From Fodinibius sp964490705 (lineage in GTDB: Bacteria; Bacteroidota; Rhodothermia; Balneolales; Balneolaceae): a stretch of DNA of 64,000 nucleotides. The notes under the pieces are model-generated. The model was not told the origin of the DNA and did not search any database. It saw nothing but the letters and a program-made list of their open reading frames with translations. This document shows positions 17,510-25,632 of the stretch, one piece after another. Both the position numbers and the translations under genes were made by a program. The first letter of the stretch is position 1; each line of letters begins with the position of its first letter. Location of the stretch: positions 445,567 to 509,566 of the forward strand of contig CAZBCG010000001.1 in assembly GCA_964490705.1 (NCBI GenBank), written 5' to 3'.

Positions 17510-20290
17510 ATGAATAATATGAGCAAATGGATGTTGCTTTTGGGGTTTGTTATGTGTTGGGGATCCGCTGAAGCAGCATTTGATAATGGGCCGTTACAAA
17601 TACGGCATCAAGAACCAACACTGATAGAGCGAGGTTCGGAGCTGGAATTAACTTTTACCGTTCCGGGCATTGATGCCAAAGATGTAGCCGATGCTTATCT
17701 TTTTTACCGGGTGGATGGGAATATCGCCTATCGGCAGCAAGAGGCGAGCCTGTTATCATCGCAGTTTAGTGTACCCTTAGCTGTTGAAAACAAACAGGCA
17801 ACTGCAGTCGAGTACTATTTTGAAGTTCAGCTCCACAACGGCGAAACGGTAACCTATCCCAAGAATAATCCTGCGCAGGGGCCCATTGAGGTGGATGTAG
17901 TGGATCAGCGAAAGTCGGAACGCCAACGACGAGTAGAAGCTACCGGTGTTGATTATACTATTCTTTCGCCAGATCCCGAGGCAACGGTATCGCAGGAGGA
18001 TGTTGTAGTAGCCCTTACTCTATTTTATGATGCTGCCAAAGTGGATACGGCCAATTCTTCATTCCAACTGTTGCTTGATGGCCGGGATATAACTGAGGAA
18101 GCCAATGCCAGTGATTATTTTTATACCTATTCGCCGGATAATCTGTCGCCGGGAGAACATACAGCACGGTTTAATCTCATCAGAAATGATTCGACCCTGG
18201 AAGTAACGAGTTGGTCGTTTTCAGTCCTTGATCCCAATGCGGTAGCTTCGCAATCGGGGTCTGCTGGACAGGAAGAAACCTGGATGCCCAGCGGTCGCGT
18301 ACAACTGTCGGCCCGTAACCAAGAGGTGGGTGGTGTTAAAAATGATGCTCTGAGTGGCAATGTGCGCCTGTCGGGTCAAAAGGGGAATGTTTCTTATTCA
18401 GCGCATGGATTGTTAACATCTCAGGAAGATCCACGATTACAGCCTCAAAATCGATTTGGGGGAAGCTTGTATATTGGAAATTGGCTGGATCTGGAAGCGG
18501 GGCATGTATATCCTGCACTAAGTACACTAACTATTTCGGGACAGCGTATGCAGGGCGTAAATGTAGGGGTGCACGCTTGGAATGAAGCGCTTAACTTTCG
18601 ATTTGTTTATGGAAAGCTGCGCCGGGGTATTGACAATTTATATCGCGCGGTAGAGCCCGAGTATCAGATTGAAGGACAAGGTCAGCAGCAAGATACAGTT
18701 GGTGTTGAATATTTATTGGGAACCCGGGAAGGTGGTAGTGGTACGTATAAGCGGGATGTTATGGGTGGCCGTATTGGCGTTGGACGAGGTAACAATTTTG
18801 AATTTGGTCTTAACTTCTTGAAGGTCGAGGATGATACAGGCTCCATAAATATGATCGACAATTTTGATACGCTGATGGATAGGAATCCCAACCTGACGGA
18901 TAGCCTGAATACCCAACAGCAGAATGAACTGGCCAATAATCCCGGACAGTTGAGCGTGAATGGAAATCCACGACCCAAAGGTAATTTTGTGGCCGCCACC
19001 GATTTGATGTTTAGCCTGGATAACGATCGAATTCGTTTTGAAGCTGACGCTGCCGCAAGTTTGCTTAATGAGGATATTTCGGATGGTACGCTATCGCAAG
19101 AGACGGCAGAAGATCTGGGATTGATGATTGACCAGAGCGCCGCCGATTTGCTGGATCAGATTTCGTGGTTTATTATCATCAATGAAAATATGGAGACGCT
19201 GCCCTTCCGCTTCAATGCCAGCGATGATGGGGTTTCGTCCGAAGTCATTTTTCCAACGAGCATTGTGGCCGCCCAATCGCGACTGGGGCTCAATTATTTT
19301 GATAACAACCTTAAAATACAGTACCGCTGGGTAGGGCCGGGTTACAATTCGTTGGCAAATAGTACCATCCGCAAAGATATTGCAGGATTTACCATTTCGG
19401 ATCGGATTCAGTTATTTCAGAATCGCATATATTTGACGCTTGGTTATGAACGCCTCCACGATAATGTTGTCAACAATAAAGACGCTACGACCAACACCAC
19501 GACTTATCGCAGCAATATTAGTTGGTATCCGCTGGATCAGGACCTGCCGCGCGTGAGTGTGAGTTTCTTGAATCGAAACCGCGATAATGAAGTCGAGCTA
19601 TTTAACCCCTATGTATCTGATGGATTGGAAATGGCGGCTGTCCGGAATTTTGAGATCCAGGATGGAGATACGCTGGTTGCGCCCAATGCTCGGTTTACCA
19701 ATTCGTATCAGTTGAACTCATCCATTTCGCAGGAGTTTTCACTGTTTGGGATTTCTCACGATGCGAGCGTGAGTTACTCATATACCACTACTAAGGATCA
19801 GCGGTTTGAATACGGCGGATCGCAGAGCACGAGTCTTTCGATGCAGATCACAAATCGTTTTGATGAGTTGCCCCTGCAGACGACCATTGGTGCAAACTAT
19901 AATAATACCAAGACGGCCGGCGGACTTACAGATATCCAAATTATGGGTGCGCGCCTAGGTGCCTCAATGTTCTTTTTTGATGATAAGTTGAATGTAGATG
20001 CCTCTGTTGCATTTACTAAGAATCGCTCTGAATCGACATCACTGCGAGTGAATCCGAATACCAATCAGCAAGAGACCCGCGATGATTATTATGAGCCCGG
20101 CACAAGCGATGCCACGACTTCCATATCAGAAAGTAACTCGTACATCATTAATACCGCTGCGCGATACAACTTTAATAGCAGCCATTCGCTGTTGGTGAAT
20201 TTCCGCTATTCGAACATTCGCAATACTATTTCGCCGGTTGGAATTCCCAATGATCGCCTCTTGCGTGCGCGATATATTTTCAACTTTTAG
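17510..20290 (+). CDS. Predicted outer-membrane beta-barrel protein with N-terminal Ig-like domains
   Basis: About 926 residues from ATG 17510; a TTG at 17480 is in frame but precedes no better signal. The signal peptide ends near GSAEAAF. Residues about 25-260 look like two Ig-like domains (TILSPDPEATVSQEDVVVAL, LLLDGRDIT). From about 270 to the end, amphipathic strands typical of a large barrel run to a terminal aromatic residue (YIFNF). The family is not named with certainty. Its place between a FecR-domain protein and a CHASE2 cyclase suggests the outer-membrane part of a signalling chain. Confidence 0.65.
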   Translation: MNNMSKWMLLLGFVMCWGSAEAAFDNGPLQIRHQEPTLIERGSELELTFTVPGIDAKDVADAYLFYRVDGNIAYRQQEASLLSSQFSVPLAVENKQATAVEYYFEVQLHNGETVTYPKNNPAQGPIEVDVVDQRKSERQRRVEATGVDYTILSPDPEATVSQEDVVVALTLFYDAAKVDTANSSFQLLLDGRDITEEANASDYFYTYSPDNLSPGEHTARFNLIRNDSTLEVTSWSFSVLDPNAVASQSGSAGQEETWMPSGRVQLSARNQEVGGVKNDALSGNVRLSGQKGNVSYSAHGLLTSQEDPRLQPQNRFGGSLYIGNWLDLEAGHVYPALSTLTISGQRMQGVNVGVHAWNEALNFRFVYGKLRRGIDNLYRAVEPEYQIEGQGQQQDTVGVEYLLGTREGGSGTYKRDVMGGRIGVGRGNNFEFGLNFLKVEDDTGSINMIDNFDTLMDRNPNLTDSLNTQQQNELANNPGQLSVNGNPRPKGNFVAATDLMFSLDNDRIRFEADAAASLLNEDISDGTLSQETAEDLGLMIDQSAADLLDQISWFIIINENMETLPFRFNASDDGVSSEVIFPTSIVAAQSRLGLNYFDNNLKIQYRWVGPGYNSLANSTIRKDIAGFTISDRIQLFQNRIYLTLGYERLHDNVVNNKDATTNTTTYRSNISWYPLDQDLPRVSVSFLNRNRDNEVELFNPYVSDGLEMAAVRNFEIQDGDTLVAPNARFTNSYQLNSSISQEFSLFGISHDASVSYSYTTTKDQRFEYGGSQSTSLSMQITNRFDELPLQTTIGANYNNTKTAGGLTDIQIMGARLGASMFFFDDKLNVDASVAFTKNRSESTSLRVNPNTNQQETRDDYYEPGTSDATTSISESNSYIINTAARYNFNSSHSLLVNFRYSNIRNTISPVGIPNDRLLRARYIFNF

Positions 20291-20293
20291 GAT

Positions 20294-22483
20294 ATGGCAC
20301 AGCATCAACATTCTTGGCTAAAGCGCTTGGTGTTGCCCGGGCTTATCTTGTTTAGTCTGCTGATGACAATTCTGCTGTCATTTTCTACGCCGGTCCAGAA
20401 TTTAAAGCTTAACGTGACCGACCAGCTGTTTGAGATTCGCGGTCCCATTCCTCTTCAAGACAGCTCGGTGGTAATTGTGACCATCAGTCAGCAGGCGGAT
20501 CAAGCAATTCCCCAAAAGTATCCCTGGCCGACAGATTTGCATGGCAAACTGGTTGAACATCTTAATGAGGCAGGTGCAAAAGCCATCGGCTTTGATGTTA
20601 TTTTCGACAAGCGGGACAATTATGATTTGTCTAATGATACCGTTTTTGCCGAGGCACTGGCCGCACACGATAATGTTATATTGGGGGCTAGTATTCAGAA
20701 CGATGGACAAAATCGTGGCCGTCGGACTCGTTCCCGTATTACCCGATTTGTACGGCCTCATTCATTGTTAAGGGATGCCAACAGCAATCCCCTGGGACTT
20801 GTGCGCACCCATAAAGATGCCGATGCTTCCATCCGAAAATATATTTTGGGCACATCCTATAATGGGGAGCAGTATTATTCATTTGGCATCGAACTGTTAA
20901 AATTATTCAAGGATATTCCGTCCGATAGCGTGGGACATGCTGGCGATACGTTTAAGCTGGGACCGTTTGAAATTCCCAAGTATAACGACAACCTGATGGC
21001 AATCAATTATTTTGGGGGGCCGGGCACCTTTACACAGCATTCCTTTGAAACTGTGATCGATGATTCAACCGTTATTTTAGCCTCAGAGGATTCCTCATTT
21101 CAGACCAATACTTTTTCTGATCCTTATTTTGGGCTTAAACAGGGGGGTGTGTTTGAGGATAAAATTGTGCTTATCGGTGCCACCATGCCCGAGCTCAACG
21201 ACTTACACTCAACGCCTTTTGCTCCACAGGATGCGATGCCCGGCGTAGAGATGCACGCTAATGCTATTAAGACTATTTTGTCGGGCAAGCATATTCATCA
21301 CATTTCGCCGATGGTAAACCTTCTGTTGTTGTTTGTGTTAATTGCGATCATTGTGGTGAGTACGCGTAAGTTTTCGGGATTCTGGGGATTCGCGATCTAT
21401 TTATTCTTGGCTATTGGCGTTATAGGGTGGACGCTCTTCGAATTTTTACAGTATAGCTATATAGTCGATTTAATTTCGATGCTGGTAGCGCTATCGGTGG
21501 GATATGTGACTACGCAGAGTTACGAGTATGTCGTCGAGCAGCGCGAAAAACGCAGAATTCGTGGACTCTTTTCTTCATACGTTTCTCCAGCTGTGGTAGA
21601 AGAAATGGTAGAGTCGAACAAAGAACCCGAACTGGGCGGCGACGAAATATATATGACAGCCTACTTCAGTGATATTCAGTCCTTTTCGACGTTTTCAGAA
21701 AAATTGCCGGCCAAGACACTGGTGAAGCTTATCAATGAATACCTTTCGGCGATGACCAATATTTTAACTAAACACGGGGGCACGCTCGACAAATATATCG
21801 GGGATGCTATTGTTGCCTTTTTTGGTGCCCCTGTACCGCAAGAAGATCACGCTTATAAAGCCTGTATTGTTTCTCAACTGATGCAGCTTAAGCTGGGTGA
21901 CCTTCGGGAAAAATGGCGAAACGAGGGTGAAAAATGGCCCGAAATTGTCCACCACATGCGCAATCGAATTGGCATTAATACCGGTAAAATGGTGACAGGG
22001 AATATGGGCTCAGAGAGCCGATTTAATTATACCATGATGGGTGATAATGTAAATATTGCGGCTCGTTGCGAAAGTGGAGCCAAACAGTTTGGCGTTTATA
22101 CAATGGTTACCGCCGATACCAAAAAAGAAGCCCAGCAATATGGCGACCGTTGTGTATTTCGGTTTTTAGATCGTATCGTTGTAAAAGGCAGAACCGAACC
22201 CGTAGATGTGTATGAAATTATGGGCCTTCGCGATCATCTGGCAGACGAACAATTTGCCTGCAAAGATAAATTCGAGGAAGCCATTGAAGCCTACCAGCAG
22301 CAGCAATGGGATAAAGCGATTGCACTGTTCCAAGAGTCGAAGGATCTGGAATACTTTATGCCGAACGACGAATCATTTATTCATACCAACCCGTCGTTGG
22401 TGTATATCAATCGTTGCGAAGTGATGAAAGAAAACCCACCGCCCACGGATTGGAACGGGGTATATGTGATGAAATCCAAGTAG
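20294..22483 (+). CDS. CHASE2-domain class III adenylate cyclase
   Basis: 729-residue inner-membrane receptor cyclase. Transmembrane helix 1 is at about 10-30, a periplasmic CHASE2 domain at about 35-335 (AKAIGFDVIFDKRDNYD, VLIGAT-like strand, GVEMHANAIKTIL), three further helices at about 338-415, and the catalytic domain at about 450-640. Metal-binding Asp residues are in YFSDIQSFSTFSE and GDAIVAFFGAP. DKYIGD and MGDNVNIAARCE carry the Lys and Asp expected for ATP rather than GTP. It should make cAMP in response to a periplasmic signal. The ATG is 4 bases after the barrel gene; no cAMP-binding effector is in the window. Confidence 0.9.
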   Translation: MAQHQHSWLKRLVLPGLILFSLLMTILLSFSTPVQNLKLNVTDQLFEIRGPIPLQDSSVVIVTISQQADQAIPQKYPWPTDLHGKLVEHLNEAGAKAIGFDVIFDKRDNYDLSNDTVFAEALAAHDNVILGASIQNDGQNRGRRTRSRITRFVRPHSLLRDANSNPLGLVRTHKDADASIRKYILGTSYNGEQYYSFGIELLKLFKDIPSDSVGHAGDTFKLGPFEIPKYNDNLMAINYFGGPGTFTQHSFETVIDDSTVILASEDSSFQTNTFSDPYFGLKQGGVFEDKIVLIGATMPELNDLHSTPFAPQDAMPGVEMHANAIKTILSGKHIHHISPMVNLLLLFVLIAIIVVSTRKFSGFWGFAIYLFLAIGVIGWTLFEFLQYSYIVDLISMLVALSVGYVTTQSYEYVVEQREKRRIRGLFSSYVSPAVVEEMVESNKEPELGGDEIYMTAYFSDIQSFSTFSEKLPAKTLVKLINEYLSAMTNILTKHGGTLDKYIGDAIVAFFGAPVPQEDHAYKACIVSQLMQLKLGDLREKWRNEGEKWPEIVHHMRNRIGINTGKMVTGNMGSESRFNYTMMGDNVNIAARCESGAKQFGVYTMVTADTKKEAQQYGDRCVFRFLDRIVVKGRTEPVDVYEIMGLRDHLADEQFACKDKFEEAIEAYQQQQWDKAIALFQESKDLEYFMPNDESFIHTNPSLVYINRCEVMKENPPPTDWNGVYVMKSK

Positions 22484-22501
22484 AATAAATGGATAATTTT
22501 G

Positions 22502-22534
22502 TTTGCCATTTACCCGTTTAAAGCTGTATCTTTT
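22502..22534 (+). promoter_or_regulatory. Promoter of SRP RNA (TTTG-N21-TATCTTTT)
   Basis: TTTG at 22502-22505, a 21-base spacer, and TATCTTTT at 22527-22534, which differs by one base from the TAnnTTTG -7 element of Bacteroidota-type promoters. It lies just ahead of the SRP RNA. Confidence 0.55.
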
Positions 22535-22540
22535 CGACTT

Positions 22541-22643
22541 CGAGGGTAGGCCCTACGCAGCCAGCTCCCTCTGAACTCCGTCAGGACCGGAAGGTAGCAG
22601 CGGTAGGAGGTTGTAGCGGCGTGATGTAGGTTGCTTACCCTCT
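22541..22643 (+). ncRNA. ffs: Signal recognition particle RNA, small bacterial type (4.5S)
   Basis: About 103 bases. The conserved SRP54-binding tip is seen as GTCAGGACCGGAAGGTAGCAG (22579-22599), with the GGAA tetraloop and AGCAG internal loop. The 5' end GAGGGTAG pairs with the 3' end TTACCCTC (22635-22642) to close the long hairpin, and a T-run (TCTCTTTTTTTA) ends transcription. The RNA works with Ffh and FtsY in cotranslational membrane targeting. Confidence 0.92.
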
Positions 22644-22760
22644 CTTTTTTTACCTATCAATAAAACTAAAGATCTCTGGTTACATTCGGAGATGACGCTG
22701 CAAATATGGGATTGTCATTTCTCATCTGGCGACTGATGAATGATCCGGGATAATGGCTAC

Positions 22761-22798
22761 TCACTTGGCTTCAACCTCAGAACCCAAGTGATTTTTTT
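22761..22798 (+). terminator. Rightward terminator without an obvious gene
   Basis: Stem TCACTTGG / CCAAGTGA (22761-22768 and 22784-22791), then T7. The SRP RNA already ends at its own T-run near 22650, so this terminator either backs it up or ends a separate short transcript in 22650-22760. Confidence 0.7.
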
Positions 22799-22832
22799 GA
22801 ATCCTTTGATGAGTGTTTAAGAAATTATTCCA

Positions 22833-22880
22833 TGTCGTTCTGAACTTGCCGTGTCCCGACCATTCGGGGTTTCAGGATCT
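22833..22880. repeat. REP-like palindromic repeat, copy 1
   Basis: Imperfect palindrome TTCTGAA...TTCAGGA with an inner hairpin CCCGA-CCAT-TCGGG, ending TTTCAGGATCT. It matches the element at 45986-46033 at most positions. It lies 15 bases beyond the 3' end of the ypdA gene. Confidence 0.75.
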
Positions 22881-22894
22881 AAAGCTTGTCCTTC

Positions 22895-23854
22895 TTATTT
22901 TTCCAGCTTTTGTGCAATATCATCCGCAATATGCTCAGCGTGGACGCGTGTATTTTCGATGAATAAGCTGCTGGTATCCATTCCACCACAAACCACACCG
23001 GCCACATAAACGCCATCTCTGTTTGTCTCTAAGGATTCGTCTGAATAAACTGGCATCCTGTCTTCATCATCCGTGAGTTCAATACCGAATGTTTTCATCA
23101 GCTCGAAGTTCGGTTGATAGCCCGTCATCGCCAGCACAAAATCGTTGGGAATCGTCTTGATACCATCGGGAGTATCCAGCACAACTTCTTTCGACTTAAT
23201 TTCTTTTACTTCGGTATTAAAATAACCGGTGATCTCATCATTCTTGATGCGGTTTTCAATATCCGGTTTCACCCAGTATTTTACTGATTCCTTGATTTGC
23301 GAATCGCGAACGGCAAGAGTTACATTGGCATGCGAGCGATAAGTTTCGAGGGCAGCATCCACGGCTGAATTTCCTCCGCCGATAACCAATACATCCTGCC
23401 AGGCGTAGGCATGCGCCTCATCATAATAGTGCTTAACCTTTTCGAGCTCTTCACCGGGAATTCCCATCATTTTCGGGATATCGTAAAATCCGGTGGCCAT
23501 CACTACTTTTTCGGCTTTGTATTGATCCTTATCTGTGATTACTTCGAACGACTGGTCATCTCCCTTGACCTGTTGAACTTCTTCATAAAGATGAATGTCC
23601 AAATCATAGCTCTCGGCAGCACGACGATAATACTCCAGGGCCTCGCGGCGCGTGGGCTTGGGATTGTGAGAGATAAACGGAACACCTCCAATTTCGAGCC
23701 GCTCCGAAGTGGAGAAAAAGGTCATATCCTTGGGATAATGAAAAATGCTGTTGACCAGACAGCCGCGCTCAATAATTTTAGTGGTAATATTTCTTCGTTT
23801 CAGTTCTATGGCAGTTGCCAATCCAATAGGGCCTGCCCCGACAATGATAACCAT
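22895..23854 (-). CDS. ypdA: YpdA-family FAD-dependent disulfide reductase (putative bacillithiol disulfide reductase)
   Basis: 319 residues related to thioredoxin reductase. The FAD site is VIIVGAGPIGLATAIELKRR at the N-terminus and the NAD(P)H site is VLVIGGGNSAVDAALETYRS at about 168-187; ATGFYDIP is the family ATG motif. The CXXC redox pair of thioredoxin reductase is absent. YpdA/Bdr proteins reduce bacillithiol disulfide with NADPH, which suggests the host may use bacillithiol, though no biosynthesis gene is in the window. A TATCTTTG box at 23927-23934 on the minus strand may be its -7 element. Confidence 0.85.
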   Translation of the reverse strand: MVIIVGAGPIGLATAIELKRRNITTKIIERGCLVNSIFHYPKDMTFFSTSERLEIGGVPFISHNPKPTRREALEYYRRAAESYDLDIHLYEEVQQVKGDDQSFEVITDKDQYKAEKVVMATGFYDIPKMMGIPGEELEKVKHYYDEAHAYAWQDVLVIGGGNSAVDAALETYRSHANVTLAVRDSQIKESVKYWVKPDIENRIKNDEITGYFNTEVKEIKSKEVVLDTPDGIKTIPNDFVLAMTGYQPNFELMKTFGIELTDDEDRMPVYSDESLETNRDGVYVAGVVCGGMDTSSLFIENTRVHAEHIADDIAQKLEK

Positions 23855-23926
23855 TGAATAAAATTGTGAGTTTTTGGTTCAAAAAGTGATTGGTTGTAAC
23901 AAATGATACTTACTATCAGTTCGCAC

Positions 23927-23934
23927 CAAAGATA
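23927..23934 (-). promoter_or_regulatory. Possible -7 element for ypdA
   Basis: TATCTTTG on the minus strand, a perfect TAnnTTTG match 73 bases before the start codon. A TTG occurs upstream but with only a 14-base spacer, so the promoter is not fully convincing. Confidence 0.35.
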
Positions 23935-23960
23935 AAGGTTTTCATCCGCAACCGTGAATA

Positions 23961-24920
23961 TTATTCGGTTGTTAGTTGCTTTTTCAGATAGGTCCGGATG
24001 GCGTAATTGAGCCATCTCTTGGGACGGCTCCGAAAACCTACATGACCACCTTTGTCGGTAATAATAAAATCGGTTTGTGGATTGGCAATAACTTTATCTA
24101 CGGGCATCGCCTCGATGGGACAAAGCGGATCTTCGCGGCTGTGAATGAGCAGGGTTGGGGTTTCGATTTCTTCCACGAATTGCCGGGCTGAACAGCGCTC
24201 GTAGTAATCATCCGCACCTTTGAAACAGTGTATCGGGGCTGTCACCTGGTCGTCAAACTCATAGATGGTGGACCCCGAAAAGGCAGGCAGGTCGGGAAAC
24301 TCCTGTCGTTTGAGTTCCAGTTTTTTACGCAGCGTACGCAGAAATCGGTACCCATAAACACGACGAATTCCCTTGGAAAGCATGAGCGATCCCAACCGCA
24401 GATCGTAGGGTACCGAAACAGCTACAGCGGTATCTACGGGATGGGGGCCGCCCTCTTCGGCCAATGATTTTACCAGGGCATTGCCACCGAGTGAAAACCC
24501 CACAGCAGCTATTTTTTGGTCGGGATATTTTTTCGTCACCCAATTAAAAACAGTAGCATAATCCCCGGTTTCACCGGAATGATAAAATCGCGGCTGATTG
24601 TTGAGTCGGGATCCGCAACTGCGAAAATTGACGGCTACGACCGAATAGTCTTCCTCAAGCAGCTCTTTCATCAGAGAAACGATATAGTAACGCTCCGATG
24701 AGCCCTCAAGTCCATGAAAAAGAACAACTACCGATTCAGAATCAGCACTTGTTGCACAATCGAGTTCCAGGAAATCATCATCGGGTGTGGGAATTTCAAT
24801 CCGTTCGACCGGCGGTGGATCGGTATCACCCAGCAGCGAACAGGCAATGGTGTGGATATGTCCGTTAAAGCACCAGCGCGCACTGGGGAAAGAGACAATA
24901 TATTGGAGATTTGTTTTCAT
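23961..24920 (-). CDS. YheT-family alpha/beta hydrolase
   Basis: 319 residues from ATG 24920 (MKTNLQYIVSF). An upstream in-frame TTG at 24941 falls within the promoter, which supports the ATG. Features are LFHGLEGSSERYYI, the nucleophile elbow GFSLGGNALVK (Ser), SREDPLCP containing the probable acidic residue, and GGHVGF with the catalytic His. This is the YheT/ABHD1-3 family, with esterase or lipase-like activity and uncertain physiological substrate. ARWCFNGHIHTI matches the family's N-terminal NPHLQTI-like motif. Confidence 0.85.
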   Translation of the reverse strand: MKTNLQYIVSFPSARWCFNGHIHTIACSLLGDTDPPPVERIEIPTPDDDFLELDCATSADSESVVVLFHGLEGSSERYYIVSLMKELLEEDYSVVAVNFRSCGSRLNNQPRFYHSGETGDYATVFNWVTKKYPDQKIAAVGFSLGGNALVKSLAEEGGPHPVDTAVAVSVPYDLRLGSLMLSKGIRRVYGYRFLRTLRKKLELKRQEFPDLPAFSGSTIYEFDDQVTAPIHCFKGADDYYERCSARQFVEEIETPTLLIHSREDPLCPIEAMPVDKVIANPQTDFIITDKGGHVGFRSRPKRWLNYAIRTYLKKQLTTE

Positions 24921-24938
24921 GACTTCAGGATAGTAATT

Positions 24939-24972
24939 CAAAAGTATAATTGGCTGTAATCATTTCATCAAA
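24939..24972 (-). promoter_or_regulatory. Promoter of YheT-family gene (TTTG-N22-TACTTTTG)
   Basis: On the minus strand: TTTG (24972-24969), a 22-base spacer, and TACTTTTG (24946-24939), a full match to TAnnTTTG. The predicted transcript start lies about 10 bases before ATG 24920. Confidence 0.6.
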
Positions 24973-25083
24973 TCTTCATTAACAATTGCGATTTTCGCCG
25001 CCTGCAATATTATACATCCTGAACAACGATGGGCCATAAATCTCTTATTTTAAGGCCGTTATTTTTACTACAGACTTTTTATT

Positions 25084-25626
25084 ATGACCAACAGATTTGA
25101 ACAAACGCCTCGTGTAAATACCGATCCCGATGAAAAGACGGTTTCGGCTTCTCGCGTTCGCATGAACGAGCTGGTGATGCCCAACGATACCAATCCACTG
25201 GGTAAGCTGATGGGTGGACGCCTTATGCAGTGGATGGATGTCTGTTCCGGTATTTCAGCACAGCGGCACTGCAACAGAAACGTAGTAACGGTGGCAGCCG
25301 ACAGCATCGAGTTTAAAAATGCCATTGAGCTGGGTGAAGTAGTGGTGATTGAAGGCGAAGTTACGCGCACCTTTACTACTTCGATGGAGATTGCCATGGA
25401 GGTGTGGGCCGAAAATCTGCGAACTGGTGAACGACGCTTGTGTACGACCTCATTCTATACGTTTGTGGCTGTTGATGCCGATGGAAAACCGGTACCAGTT
25501 CCTGAGATTATCCCGGAAACCGACTTTGAAAAAGAGCGCTATGAACAGGCTGCTGATCGCCGCGAAATGAGACTAAAGGTATCCCGCCAAACCAAGGATG
25601 CGCACAAAAAGGATAAATCTAAGTAA
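25084..25626 (+). CDS. Acyl-CoA thioesterase (hotdog fold)
   Basis: 180 residues. Hydrolyses acyl-CoA to the free acid and CoA. The hotdog domain (about 20-145) has the catalytic-site motif MPNDTNPLGKLMGGRLMQWMD, VTVAADSIEFKNAIELGE on the following strands, and the family's FTTSMEIAMEVWAEN. This is the YciA/BFIT-like single-domain group, which probably works as an oligomer. The last 35 residues are a charged helix. The stop lies within an AT palindrome (TAAGTAA/TTACTTA, 25620-25639) shared with the convergent subtilisin gene. Confidence 0.87.
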   Translation: MTNRFEQTPRVNTDPDEKTVSASRVRMNELVMPNDTNPLGKLMGGRLMQWMDVCSGISAQRHCNRNVVTVAADSIEFKNAIELGEVVVIEGEVTRTFTTSMEIAMEVWAENLRTGERRLCTTSFYTFVAVDADGKPVPVPEIIPETDFEKERYEQAADRREMRLKVSRQTKDAHKKDKSK

Positions 25627-25632
25627 TCTTTT

